A stretch of 64,000 nt of DNA from Aliibacillus thermotolerans (GCF_027853235.1 NZ_WKJG01000108.1:1-64000), one strand, 5' to 3'; shown: positions 8,622 to 16,990, numbered from the stretch's first letter. A program made the numbers and translations. Notes: a model not told the origin generated them from the sequence alone.

Positions 8622-9164
8622 ATGGAATACGTGTCTCCGATTAAACAAATACATCTTATTCGTGAAATGAAAAAGCAATTGAAGAAAAAATCATCTAGAG
8701 ATTACTTATTATTTGTTTTCGGTATTAACACCGGTTTAAGAATCGGTGAACTTCTACAATTAAAAGTGTGTGATGTAAGCAACCCAGATGGTACGATTTT
8801 ACAGTTTCTTCACACGAAAGAGGAGCAAATTTTCCTGAATGAACAAGTGAAACGAGCATTACAGTACCATTTTCAAACAGTAGGATTTTCTTATGATGCT
8901 TTTTTATTTCAGTCCACTCATTCCGACAAACCGATTACCCGTCAGCAAGCTTACCGAATTGTAAACGAAGCCGGGAGAAGTGTTGGCATAACAGAAAAAA
9001 TTGGTACTCATACCCTGAGAAAAACCTTTGGCTATCATGCCTATATTAAAGGGGTCGCTATTTCTCTTATTCAAAAACGTTTTCATCATGCGACACCATC
9101 TGAAACGTTAAAATATATCGGGATTGATAAAGATGAACCGCAGAAAATTGATGTGAACTTATAG
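8622..9164 (+). CDS. Small tyrosine recombinase / site-specific integrase
   Basis: The 180-residue protein consists of only the catalytic domain of the tyrosine-recombinase family, which breaks and rejoins DNA through a covalent 3'-phosphotyrosine. Catalytic residues can be traced: Arg in NTGLRIGEL (about 40), Lys in HTKEEQ (about 66), HTLRKTFGYH (about 129-138), and the nucleophile Tyr in TLKYIGI (about 165). The N-terminal SAM-like arm-binding domain of phage integrases is missing. It starts 27 bp after mrpG, so it is probably transcribed with the antiporter operon. No attachment repeats or cargo are obvious. Similar stand-alone proteins occur in Bacillaceae, and their targets are unknown to me. 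Confidence 0.88.
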   Translation: MEYVSPIKQIHLIREMKKQLKKKSSRDYLLFVFGINTGLRIGELLQLKVCDVSNPDGTILQFLHTKEEQIFLNEQVKRALQYHFQTVGFSYDAFLFQSTHSDKPITRQQAYRIVNEAGRSVGITEKIGTHTLRKTFGYHAYIKGVAISLIQKRFHHATPSETLKYIGIDKDEPQKIDVNL

Positions 9165-9225
9165 CAACTTTTTGTATAGCCCATTCGCCTTTGCACACAC
9201 TAGTGGGTAAGGGCGGTGGAGAACG

Positions 9226-10455
9226 ATGAATGATGTCATATGGAAATTTTTTTTTGGAAATGTACGGATCTCAAAAAATTTAATTTTGTTGTTAGTGATC
9301 GGGGGCTTATATGCGATCTCGATCGCGCTTTCTAACACGTTTGTGAATATTTATTTGTGGAAGCAGTCAGGAGAGATATTTGCGATTGCCTTGTATCAAC
9401 TTTCTTCTGTTATGACCCAGCCGCTATCGTTTTTACTGGCGGGGTACATGGCTAAAAAATGGGATCGCATCTATAGTTTACGCCTTGGTGTTTTCATTTT
9501 AACCGCGTTTTATTTAACTGTGTTGCTTGCAGGAGACCGTGCCGATCAGTTTTTAGTATTGTTAGGCGTGTTGTTAGGTCTCGGATTTGGTTTTTATTGG
9601 CTCGGCTACAATGTGCTTACGTTTGAAATTACTGAACCGGAAACGCGGGATTTTTTTAACGGTTTTGCCGGTTTGCTGACGTCTTTTGCCGGAATGATTG
9701 GGCCAATTAGTGCCGGAGCAGTCATTTCATGGATGCCTGAAAGTGATGGATACCATGTCATTTTCTTTATTTCATTTGCATTATTTATTGCAGCGGTCGT
9801 TCTCAGTTTGCGGATGAAGCATCGAAAAGCAGAAGGACCGCTACAAGTAAAACTTGCAGTGAATGAATGGAAACAAAACGAGGCATGGCGTCGCGTTCTT
9901 TATTCTCATTTTTTGCAAGGGTTACGAGAAGGGATTTTTGTTTTTATCATTATTTTGTGGGTGTATATGACAACGAACAGTGAAATGGCATTAGGCGCCT
10001 ACGGATTTGTCACTTCGGGGGTGTCATTTCTAGGATATTTTCTCGTGAGCAGATTTCTAAAACGAAAAGATAGAAAAAAAGCCATTCTTTGTGGGGGCGC
10101 CCTCCTGTTTTTTGCTGTATTTTTCATCATTTTCGAGCCGACCTATGTGCTTTTAATGTTGTACGGGATTATTATTTCGGTCGCCTATCCATTATTATTA
10201 GTTCCATATATGTCACTCACATATGATGTATTAGGAAAAGCCAATCAAGCAGGTTTGCTTCGAGTAGAATATTTAATTACGAAAGAATGGTTTATTAATG
10301 CAGGGAGAGTGATGTCCATTTTGTTACTACTTGTTGGACTTTTACTGTTCGAAGAGCAATTCATTATCCCTGTGTTGATGGTTGTTTTAGGAGCAGGGTC
10401 CTTTTTTATTTATCCCGTCATTCGAAAAGTGGAAATCCCTCATACTTTTTCATAA
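9226..10455 (+). CDS. yqgE: MFS transporter (YqgE position)
   Basis: The 409-residue protein with about 12 hydrophobic helices looks like a major facilitator superfamily member, with a basic-rich loop MAKKWDRIYSLRLG between helices 2 and 3 and another charged central loop. The substrate is unknown. It lies immediately upstream of the pbpA-like gene, the same arrangement as yqgE-pbpA in B. subtilis, so orthology with YqgE is inferred from position and family. The ATG follows GGTGGAG. A terminator separates it from the next gene. Confidence 0.8.
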   Translation: MNDVIWKFFFGNVRISKNLILLLVIGGLYAISIALSNTFVNIYLWKQSGEIFAIALYQLSSVMTQPLSFLLAGYMAKKWDRIYSLRLGVFILTAFYLTVLLAGDRADQFLVLLGVLLGLGFGFYWLGYNVLTFEITEPETRDFFNGFAGLLTSFAGMIGPISAGAVISWMPESDGYHVIFFISFALFIAAVVLSLRMKHRKAEGPLQVKLAVNEWKQNEAWRRVLYSHFLQGLREGIFVFIIILWVYMTTNSEMALGAYGFVTSGVSFLGYFLVSRFLKRKDRKKAILCGGALLFFAVFFIIFEPTYVLLMLYGIIISVAYPLLLVPYMSLTYDVLGKANQAGLLRVEYLITKEWFINAGRVMSILLLLVGLLLFEEQFIIPVLMVVLGAGSFFIYPVIRKVEIPHTFS

Positions 10456-10462
10456 AGTCAAC

Positions 10463-10506
10463 AAAGAGAAGGCACTCTCACTTAGAAAAAGGGGCCTTCT
10501 CTTTTA
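10463..10506 (+). terminator. Terminator after the MFS gene
   Basis: AAAGAGAAGGC (10463-10473) pairs with GCCTTCTCTTT (10494-10504) over a 20-nt loop, ending in T residues. Confidence 0.85.
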
Positions 10507-10627
10507 ATGATGATGGCGAAAAAACTTGACGAACGATGACTTTTCTTCTCTTTTCCCTTTGAATTTTGATATGATAAAATACTATCAGCGGATAAAGCTC
10601 GTTTTTACATATGGAGGAGCGAAAAAA

Positions 10628-12643
10628 GTGTCTAAAAAGAAAAATAAAGGGATCAGTCAAATTCCTTTTCGTCTCAATATTTTATTTTTTGTCGTGTTTG
10701 TACTTTTTTCCGTATTAATCGTTCGTCTCGGTTTGATTCAAATTGTCCAAGGGGATGATTTTGAACGAGACTTGGAAGAAACAAGTGCGGAAGAATTTCG
10801 AATTGATGCTCCCCGCGGATTAATGTATGACCGCAACGGTGAGCTAGTGGTTGATAATGAATTAACCCTTTCTCTTACATACACGAACCGTCCCGAAGTT
10901 TCGGAAGAAGAAAGGATCCGAATTGCAAAGGAATTAAGCAAATTGATTGAGATTGATGAAGAAGAAAAAGAAAAAATCCCCGATCGAGATAAAAAAGATT
11001 ATTGGATTGCGACACACCCGGAAGAAGCGCAAGCATTAATTACGAAGGAAGATCGCCAGAAAGTAGAGGAAGATCAAGAGCTTTATAAACTGCAACTCAA
11101 GCGGATTGGAGAAGATAAATTACAGTCATTAGAGGACGAACTAGAAGTAGTAGTCATATGGAGAGAAATGATTAGTGGCTATTACCATACTCCTGAACGT
11201 ATCAAAAAAGGAATTACCGAGAAAGAAGCACATCAAATTAGTGAACGTCTCGATCAATTACCGGGAGTAGACATTATTAGAGATGCCAATAGAAACTATA
11301 TTTACAAAGATATTTTTCCTTCGTTTTTCGGTCAAACAGGCTCAATTCCACGGGAACATTTAGATGAATATCTCGCCAAGGGATATGATCGTTCAGACGA
11401 GGTAGGAACTAGCTTCTTAGAAGAGCAATACGAAGAGACGTTGCGAGGGAAAAAAGGGGAAGTATATGGAGCGGATGAGGAAAATAGCGCAGAGGAAAGT
11501 AAAGGCAGTAGAGGAAATGATTTGGTTCTCTCCGTTGATATGGCATTGCAAAAAGAAGTAACAGAAATTATTAATCAAGAAATCGGTCGTACTGCAGGAA
11601 GTTTTATTAACAAACCGGAAGCGTACGTTGTGATGATGGATCCCAACACGGGAGAAATATTAGCGATTGCCGGTTACGACGATCATCTAGGAACCGTATC
11701 GAGTTCTTTTGAAATGGGATCAACGGTGAAGGGAGCCACTGTCTTAATCGGACTCCAAGAAGGGGTCGTTACTCCAAATACGGTCATTTATGACAGCCCA
11801 TTGGATTTACCGTACACTCCGACAATCTCTTCGGTGTCTGCGCTTGGACCTGTAAACTATTTAACGGCATTAGAGCGGTCTTCCAACATATATATGGCAC
11901 GAATTGCGATGGAGGTTGCTGGTTATCGGTTAGGTGTGACACAAAGCTGGAATACAACAAATTATCACGAAGCGTATGATACATTTCGATATTATTACAG
12001 TCAGTTTGGATTAGGAACGTATACAGGAATTGATCTACCGTCTGAGACGATCGGAATTAAAGGTGCAACCACATATCCAGGGAACTTGCTTTATTTAAGT
12101 TTCGGACAATTTGATACGTATACGCCTCTTCAGCTCGCACAATACATCTCGACCGTTGCCAATGGGGGATATCGAATGAAGCCGCGTTTAGTGAAAGAAA
12201 TAAGAGAGCCGAATTCCGATAAGACGCAACTTGGACCAATTCTCCAACAATTCGAACCGAAAGTGCTTAATCGCGTCGAGATTGCCCCGGAATATATTGA
12301 AATGGTACAGCAAGGTTTTTGGCGCGTTATCAACGGTTCGCGAGGTACGGCGAGAAGTTATTTTGTCGATGCACCTTATACCGCAGCAGGGAAAACAGGA
12401 ACAGCGGAAATAACAGAGCGCATCAATGGTACAGGGCCTTCGGTGGAAGGGAATAACCAAGCTTTTGTTGCTTACGCTCCGTACGAAAATCCCGAAGTGA
12501 CTGTTGCAGTAATTGTCCCTGGTTTGTATAAATCGGCGCGAGGTGGAATTGCAAATACAATCGCACGTAGATCTTTGGATGCCTACTTTGAATTAAAAGA
12601 AAGCCGCCCAGGGATGGAGGGAGAGACAACAGAAGAGCAATAA
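10628..12643 (+). CDS. pbpA: Class B penicillin-binding protein, PBP2A/PbpA type transpeptidase
   Basis: The 671-residue protein has one N-terminal membrane anchor (about 15-38), a PBP dimerisation domain, and a C-terminal DD-transpeptidase domain that cross-links peptidoglycan. Active-site motifs are STVK (about 365-368, acylated serine), SSN (about 417-419) and KTG (about 591-593). PbpA and PbpH of B. subtilis act in cylindrical wall growth. The GTG at 10628 follows GGAGGAG at 7 nt and gives MSKKKNK; the longer upstream frame has no ribosome site. Its position after yqgE supports PbpA. The C-terminal tail is short. The pst phosphate operon that follows in B. subtilis is absent. Confidence 0.9.
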   Translation: MSKKKNKGISQIPFRLNILFFVVFVLFSVLIVRLGLIQIVQGDDFERDLEETSAEEFRIDAPRGLMYDRNGELVVDNELTLSLTYTNRPEVSEEERIRIAKELSKLIEIDEEEKEKIPDRDKKDYWIATHPEEAQALITKEDRQKVEEDQELYKLQLKRIGEDKLQSLEDELEVVVIWREMISGYYHTPERIKKGITEKEAHQISERLDQLPGVDIIRDANRNYIYKDIFPSFFGQTGSIPREHLDEYLAKGYDRSDEVGTSFLEEQYEETLRGKKGEVYGADEENSAEESKGSRGNDLVLSVDMALQKEVTEIINQEIGRTAGSFINKPEAYVVMMDPNTGEILAIAGYDDHLGTVSSSFEMGSTVKGATVLIGLQEGVVTPNTVIYDSPLDLPYTPTISSVSALGPVNYLTALERSSNIYMARIAMEVAGYRLGVTQSWNTTNYHEAYDTFRYYYSQFGLGTYTGIDLPSETIGIKGATTYPGNLLYLSFGQFDTYTPLQLAQYISTVANGGYRMKPRLVKEIREPNSDKTQLGPILQQFEPKVLNRVEIAPEYIEMVQQGFWRVINGSRGTARSYFVDAPYTAAGKTGTAEITERINGTGPSVEGNNQAFVAYAPYENPEVTVAVIVPGLYKSARGGIANTIARRSLDAYFELKESRPGMEGETTEEQ

Positions 12644-12660
12644 TAAGAAAAGAGAAGCAG

Positions 12661-12699
12661 TCCAAAAAGTCATGATTGGTGACTTTTTGGACATTTTTT
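12661..12699 (+). terminator. Terminator-like hairpin opening repeat block A
   Basis: A perfect 12-bp stem, TCCAAAAAGTCA (12661-12672) with TGACTTTTTGGA (12680-12691), is followed by CATTTTTTG. It is placed to terminate pbpA. The same hairpin starts block B at 22703, so it belongs to the repeat element. Confidence 0.85.
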
Positions 12700-13085
12700 G
12701 TTACCGCTTCATTAAAATTTGCTTATGGAAATGCCTCTTGGCCGAATAGGCATGTTTCCAACACCAAATTGTTGATGGAAGTAAGTCATGGATAGGTCAT
12801 GCCATCGTTTCATATAAAAAGAGCTAATGGAAGCAAGCCATGAATGGTTCATAACACTGTTTCATTCAAAAATGTCTGATGAAAACAAGCCATGGATAGG
12901 TCATGCCATCGTTTCATATAAAAATAGTTAATGGAAGCAAGTCATGAATCGCTCATGGCACCGTTTCATTCAAAAATAAATTGTGGAAACAAGCTATGAA
13001 TGGATCATGGCACCGTTTCAGCGCTAAGTGATTGTTGAAAGGAAGCCATGACGAGTCATGGCAACCTTTTAACACCAAATTGCAA
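12661..13085 (+). repeat. Tandem-palindrome repeat array, block A (52-nt period)
   Basis: After the opening hairpin come seven imperfect palindromes of 35-37 nt starting at 12726, 12776, 12828, 12880, 12932, 12984 and 13036. The last six starts are spaced exactly 52 nt apart (37-nt palindrome plus 15-nt spacer). Each begins TGGAA or TGAAA, has CATG near both arms, and most end CGTTTCA or TGTTTCA. Spacers alternate between a TATAAAAA type and a TTCAAAAA type. No reading frame crosses it. It is not a CRISPR: repeats are diverged and spacers are related. The rest of the gap to 13257 contains nothing I can assign. Confidence 0.9.
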
Positions 13086-13257
13086 CATCTCATGCAAATT
13101 CATGACGTCTCTTCAGTCTAAAACTGATTGTGAATCGATGCCAAGAAGTGTTTAGCGCAAACGTGTATAAAAACACCATAGATCACAGATTTTTTTAAAA
13201 TAAGGGTAGACATTAATGGAACTACGTGATTATTTGGATTCTCTTCCCCTTTCTAAT

Positions 13258-13300
13258 ATAAAAAAATAGTAGTACAAACCATGTCTTCGTTTGTACTACT
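13258..13300 (-). terminator. yqzD-yqzC terminator
   Basis: AGTAGTACAAAC (13268-13279) pairs with GTTTGTACTACT (13289-13300). The T run lies on the minus-strand side, so it ends leftward transcription. Confidence 0.88.
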
Positions 13301-13314
13301 TATGTTCTATTTCA

Positions 13315-13761
13315 TTATTTATTTGTTATTGTTTCAATGATTTTCTCCATATCCATTTCACTATGTAATTCATAGTAGCCAGTTTGTAACATCGTGCTGG
13401 CATTTTTTTCTGCTAACATTGTTTGAAAAGCTTCTTCGTCCTCAATCATTTGTAATCTTGCTAATTGCTGAATGACTTCATCACTTGACATTCCTTCTTC
13501 AATATGTAAAATGGCGCGGGTAGTGGAAGCATTGCTATCTTTAGCGGATTCTTCTTCAATGGCTTTCTTTTCTGCTTCGGTAAGAATAAAGTAGCCTTCT
13601 TGTTCAAGGGATGTAATCATTTCTTCTTTCGTTAGTGTGGCGTACTGTTCGTTCTTCTGTTCCACTTCAGCATCTGTTTCGATAAAATAATAAAAACTTG
13701 CAAAGAATGAGGTCGCGAGAAACAATCCAAAGGAAAACGATCGCATTGTTGACCGATTCAT
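13315..13761 (-). CDS. yqzC: YqzC-like membrane-anchored protein (MltG-like fragment)
   Basis: The 148-residue protein has one N-terminal hydrophobic segment (about 8-28) and a secreted remainder. The C-terminal 60 residues (EEGMSSDEVIQQLARLQMIED ... TGYYELHSEMDMEKIIETI, cited in parts) resemble the LysM-like N-terminal part of MltG endolytic transglycosylases. The catalytic MltG domain is absent, so it is unlikely to cut glycan. Position next to yqzD and rpmG supports the YqzC assignment. Function is unknown. It overlaps yqzD by 4 bp and is read away from rpmG. Confidence 0.72.
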   Translation of the reverse strand: MNRSTMRSFSFGLFLATSFFASFYYFIETDAEVEQKNEQYATLTKEEMITSLEQEGYFILTEAEKKAIEEESAKDSNASTTRAILHIEEGMSSDEVIQQLARLQMIEDEEAFQTMLAEKNASTMLQTGYYELHSEMDMEKIIETITNK

Positions 13762-14096
13762 TGGCTATTCCCCTTTGTATATTTTTTTAAGAGTTGCTCG
13801 ACTTCATTGGTATGTAATCCCATTCTTTGCGCGATATCTTCCATCGATAGGTTTTGTTGGTAAAAGTCGTACGCTTCCATTTCTAACTCTTTTGTTGACA
13901 AGGGAGAAGGGGAAACGGAAAGAAGCTCTTCTTCTAACAATTTTACTCGTTTCTTTAATTGATACATCTCTCCCATTACTTTTAAAGACAATTCTTCCAC
14001 TGTTTCTGTGCGTTCTTGCGCCTTGTCTTTTATGATAAAGGAGAGAAGAAATAGAATGAAACTGGCAGTGAATAAAGCGATAATCAACCATTCCAT
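13758..14096 (-). CDS. yqzD: YqzD-like small membrane protein with coiled coil and HTH-like tail
   Basis: The 112-residue protein has an N-terminal transmembrane helix (about 3-23), a heptad-rich coiled coil (about 30-62), and a C-terminal segment (MEDIAQRMGLHTNEVEQLLKKY) resembling a helix-turn-helix. It overlaps the downstream yqzC start (ATGA), so the two are one operon. I know no function for this family. Assignment rests on neighbours and size. Confidence 0.68.
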   Translation of the reverse strand: MEWLIIALFTASFILFLLSFIIKDKAQERTETVEELSLKVMGEMYQLKKRVKLLEEELLSVSPSPLSTKELEMEAYDFYQQNLSMEDIAQRMGLHTNEVEQLLKKYTKGNSQ

Positions 14097-14179
14097 GTTT
14101 TTACCCTCACTTTCATTTCTCTTCCATATTATACATCTTTCTCAACGATGTGAGAATCTGACTTTTTCGGAAAAAATCC

Positions 14180-14208
14180 TTGCTTGGGGAAGACCCATTT
14201 GCTAAGAT
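14180..14208 (+). promoter_or_regulatory. Candidate rpmG promoter
   Basis: TTGCTT (14180-14185), 17 bp, TAAGAT (14203-14208), about 35 bp before the rpmG start. Confidence 0.5.
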
Positions 14209-14243
14209 TAAAAAGTATGAATAGATGACAGGGAGGGATTCTC

Positions 14244-14393
14244 ATGCGTGTGCAAGTAACGTTAGCTTGTACGGAAACAGGAGATCGTAACTATATTACA
14301 ACGAAAAATAAACGTACGAATCCTGAGCGTATCGAATTAAGAAAATATTGTCCACGATTGAAAAGACATACGTTACATCGGGAGACAAAATAA
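14244..14393 (+). CDS. rpmG: Ribosomal protein bL33, with only two of the four zinc cysteines
   Basis: The 49-residue ribosomal large-subunit protein begins [13 protein letters not shown] and ends LHRETK, as in bL33. Zinc-binding bL33 has two CxxC pairs; here they read CTET (9-12) and CPRL (36-39), leaving one cysteine in each. This is therefore a zinc-independent (C-minus) form. Bacillaceae often carry both forms and switch under Zur control. No Zur-like palindrome is evident upstream. AGGGAGG precedes the ATG at 7 nt. Confidence 0.95.
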   Translation: MRVQVTLACTETGDRNYITTKNKRTNPERIELRKYCPRLKRHTLHRETK

Positions 14394-14433
14394 AAAAGCA
14401 GGGAGGTCGTTCTCCGCTGCTTTTTGTTTTTTT
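14393..14433 (+). terminator. rpmG terminator
   Basis: AAAAAGCAG (14393-14401) pairs with CTGCTTTTT (14417-14425), with inner GGAG/CTCC, followed by T7. Confidence 0.85.
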
Positions 14434-14456
14434 GTACGGTGTCAGGAGGTCATCGG

Positions 14457-15050
14457 GTGAGCATTGCCAAAGAAAAAAAAGAGTTGAGAAAACGAATTCA
14501 ACAAATTTTTCAAACAACCGATCCATCGATTCTTCAAGCAAAAAGTGAACGCCTTTATACCCACTTGTTTTCTTGGTCTTATTGGCAACAAGCGAAAGTC
14601 GTTGCGACGACGATTTCGACTGCTTTTGAAATTAATTCAACACCTATTATTGAAAAAGGATGGGAAGAAGGTAAGTGGATTGCAGTCCCGAAAGTCGAGC
14701 CTAAGCAACATCATTTACATTTTTACAAGATTCGTTCTTTTAGAGAAACGAAACAGCAATTTGCCGATATTTATGAACCAGATCCTTCGCTTTGTTCTCC
14801 CGTTCCACCAGAGCGGTTGGAGTTAATGATTGTTCCGGGACTTGCTTTTGACCAACAATTGTTTCGGCTCGGATTCGGTGGAGGGTTTTACGATCGTTTT
14901 TTACAAGGGAAGCATATATTTCTCTGCGGCTTGGCTTTGGATTTTCAACTGGTGGATCATTTACCAACAGAACCCCATGATATTCCATTGGACGCACTTA
15001 TTACCGAAGAAGGAATTCGTTACAGAGAGAACGACACTCGTCATGTATAA
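14457..15050 (+). CDS. yqgN: 5-formyltetrahydrofolate cyclo-ligase
   Basis: The 197-residue cytoplasmic enzyme converts 5-formyl-THF to 5,10-methenyl-THF using ATP, returning stored folate to one-carbon metabolism. The family signature is clear: an N-terminal basic segment EKKELRKRI, and FRLGFGGGFYDRFL (about 133-146) for the nucleotide and folate site. I chose the GTG at 14457 because AGGAGGT lies 6 nt upstream; the longer frame starts inside the rpmG terminator. The order rpmG-yqgN-yqgO-gluP equals B. subtilis. Confidence 0.93.
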   Translation: MSIAKEKKELRKRIQQIFQTTDPSILQAKSERLYTHLFSWSYWQQAKVVATTISTAFEINSTPIIEKGWEEGKWIAVPKVEPKQHHLHFYKIRSFRETKQQFADIYEPDPSLCSPVPPERLELMIVPGLAFDQQLFRLGFGGGFYDRFLQGKHIFLCGLALDFQLVDHLPTEPHDIPLDALITEEGIRYRENDTRHV

Positions 15051-15097
15051 GAAAAATAGACCGGGAGAAACATAACAGTAAAAAAGGATCGATGGCA

Positions 15098-15286
15098 ATG
15101 AGAAGATGGAATTGGTTTATAGGTCTTTGTCTTGTTCTGATGATGTTGTTCTTTCTAAGGGTTCGATTCGTTCGGTTGGCGATTCTTTGTCCGCCTATTC
15201 GCCGAACAGTCATTGCGTTGATGCTTCGTATCCCGATATTGAGAAGGAAAATGTTAGCGCCATTTTATACTTCCCTATCCACATAA
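15098..15286 (+). CDS. yqgO: Small basic membrane protein at the yqgO position
   Basis: The 62-residue protein has a hydrophobic N-terminal helix (about 5-22) and a very basic, amphipathic remainder with many arginines. The ATG at 15098 is 9-10 nt after AAAGGA; an ATG at 15092 is too close. In B. subtilis a short unknown gene, yqgO, sits between yqgN and gluP, and this is the same slot. Function unknown. Assignment is by synteny and size. Confidence 0.58.
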   Translation: MRRWNWFIGLCLVLMMLFFLRVRFVRLAILCPPIRRTVIALMLRIPILRRKMLAPFYTSLST

Positions 15287-15293
15287 AGAAAGG

Positions 15294-15331
15294 AAAAGAA
15301 GTTGCTTGTTATTCGACAACTTCTTTTTTTC
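15294..15331 (+). terminator. Terminator before gluP
   Basis: AAAAGAAGTTG (15294-15304) pairs with CAACTTCTTTT (15317-15327) over 12 nt, followed by further T residues. Confidence 0.85.
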
Positions 15332-15360
15332 TTGAAACATTCGATATACGTGCGCGGGAT

Positions 15361-15369
15361 TGGTATAAT
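15361..15369 (+). promoter_or_regulatory. Extended -10 promoter candidate for gluP
   Basis: TGGTATAAT (15361-15369) is an extended -10 element. No good -35 lies 17 bp upstream. It is about 75 bp before the GTG start. Confidence 0.45.
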
Positions 15370-15445
15370 GAGGAACGAAAAACATTCTTGAAACAGTCCG
15401 TCTGCGGGAAGGGAATCGGATCTTTTTGGGAAAGGATGACCGTTT

Positions 15446-16990
15446 GTGATCGCGAACCACTTGTTTTGGAAAATGATTTATCATTTAACGATAACGCACG
15501 GTTTACGCATCATCGATATGTCTCCGGATAAAAAGCAAGTATGGTTGGAATATTCAAATGGAAAACAAAAGCACGTTGTTCGTTTTGCTCGGGTAGAATA
15601 CGATTGGGTGAGTAAGGTGAAAGATGACGAAGAGCAAGCACAATTCATGTTCCAACGAATAAAAAGGCTGCTCCCTGCAAGAAATCCAACATTTTATAAT
15701 GTGTACGTATCTACGTATCCACCGGTTGATTTAAACGAACGCTTGTCGGATAGAAACGAGGAAAAAAACGTCCGCACTTTTTTTATTGCAGACGATGGAG
15801 CGCGGATGGTGGCGGATCATCCTGTCGATGTGTATGATGCATTAGGAATTGATGAAGCGTGGGAAGCAATACCGGAACATTTGTCTGAGGAAGAACATCG
15901 GGAATACGCATCCCGTTACCGGGGCATAGTTCTAAATAAACAAAAAGAATGGGAAAATAAAGCGAAGACGATTTTGATGCACGGAAAACCTCGCTTTACT
16001 TACGTGTTGCTCGGTGCGATTATCCTCATGTATTTCCTCGTTGAACAGCGCGGAGGCAGTACAAATCTGCTTACGTTAATTGAATTCGGTGCAAAATATA
16101 ATCCAGCGATAGAACAGGGAGAATGGTGGCGTTTCTTCTCTGCCATGTTTCTTCATATCGGCTTTTTGCATTTATTTATGAACTCCTTAGCGCTTTTTTA
16201 TTTAGGAAGTGCTGTCGAAAGAATGTACGGCACCATACGATTTATTGTCATTTATTTCGTTGCCGGCTTATTTGGTTCTCTTGCCAGTTTTGCTTTTAAC
16301 GAACAAGTTTCGGCGGGAGCATCTGGTGCTATTTTCGGTTGTTTCGGTGCTCTTTTATATTTTGGATTGATTCACCGACAATTGTTTTTTCGTACGATGG
16401 GCTTCAATGTCCTTATGATTTTAGGTATTAACCTAGTGTTTGGTTTCGTTGTGCCTGCCGTCGATAACGGCGCCCATATCGGCGGTTTAGTTGGTGGTTT
16501 TTTAGCTTCTGCTTTTTTGCATTTACCTAAACAAAAAATGAAATGGCGACAAGCGGGAGTGTTTCTTGCAACATCGGGAATGACGATGTTACTTTTTGGA
16601 TATGGGATGGTCAATGACAATAAAGTATCTTCTCCATTGTTAGATGTACAAATTGCGCAATCTTATTTGGAAAATGGGGAGTTAGAACGAGCGGAACAAG
16701 TCTTGGAGAATGTGTTAGCGGAAGAAGAAAATGCTCATGCTTATTTTTTGAAAGGAAATATTCTAGTGGAACGAGGAAAGGAAGAGGAAGCCATTCCTTT
16801 GTATGAGAAAGCGATTCAACTTGATGATTCTTTTGCAGAAGTATACTACAATTTAACGATTGTTTATATCGAAACAAATCGTTATGAAGAAGCAAAGGAA
16901 GCATTTGAGCAGTTTAAAACCACTTCTCCTCCACACTTACGGCAAGAATTAGAGGTGGAGAAAATTGAAGAAATATTAAAAGAAAGATAA
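15446..16990 (+). CDS. gluP: Rhomboid intramembrane serine protease GluP with TPR tail
   Basis: The 514-residue protein has a cytoplasmic N-terminal domain (about 1-180), a seven-helix rhomboid core, and C-terminal TPR repeats (about 400-500). The catalytic dyad is Ser in GASGAIFG (about 290-297) and His in GAHIGG (about 341-346). Rhomboids cleave transmembrane helices; in B. subtilis GluP (YqgP) has been linked to cell division, glucose export and turnover of the MgtE magnesium transporter. The GTG at 15446 has AAAGGA 9 nt upstream; an internal ATG at 15476 is possible. Synteny supports orthology. Confidence 0.94.
   Translation: MIANHLFWKMIYHLTITHGLRIIDMSPDKKQVWLEYSNGKQKHVVRFARVEYDWVSKVKDDEEQAQFMFQRIKRLLPARNPTFYNVYVSTYPPVDLNERLSDRNEEKNVRTFFIADDGARMVADHPVDVYDALGIDEAWEAIPEHLSEEEHREYASRYRGIVLNKQKEWENKAKTILMHGKPRFTYVLLGAIILMYFLVEQRGGSTNLLTLIEFGAKYNPAIEQGEWWRFFSAMFLHIGFLHLFMNSLALFYLGSAVERMYGTIRFIVIYFVAGLFGSLASFAFNEQVSAGASGAIFGCFGALLYFGLIHRQLFFRTMGFNVLMILGINLVFGFVVPAVDNGAHIGGLVGGFLASAFLHLPKQKMKWRQAGVFLATSGMTMLLFGYGMVNDNKVSSPLLDVQIAQSYLENGELERAEQVLENVLAEEENAHAYFLKGNILVERGKEEEAIPLYEKAIQLDDSFAEVYYNLTIVYIETNRYEEAKEAFEQFKTTSPPHLRQELEVEKIEEILKER

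Noticed and set aside
12776-13071. CRISPR-like regular spacing of 37-nt repeats
   Set aside because: The 15-nt intervals are too short and are themselves related and alternating, the repeats are diverged, and no cas genes are nearby.
13216-13269. 17-codon ORF after repeat block A
   Set aside because: Too short, without a ribosome site, and runs into the yqzC terminator.
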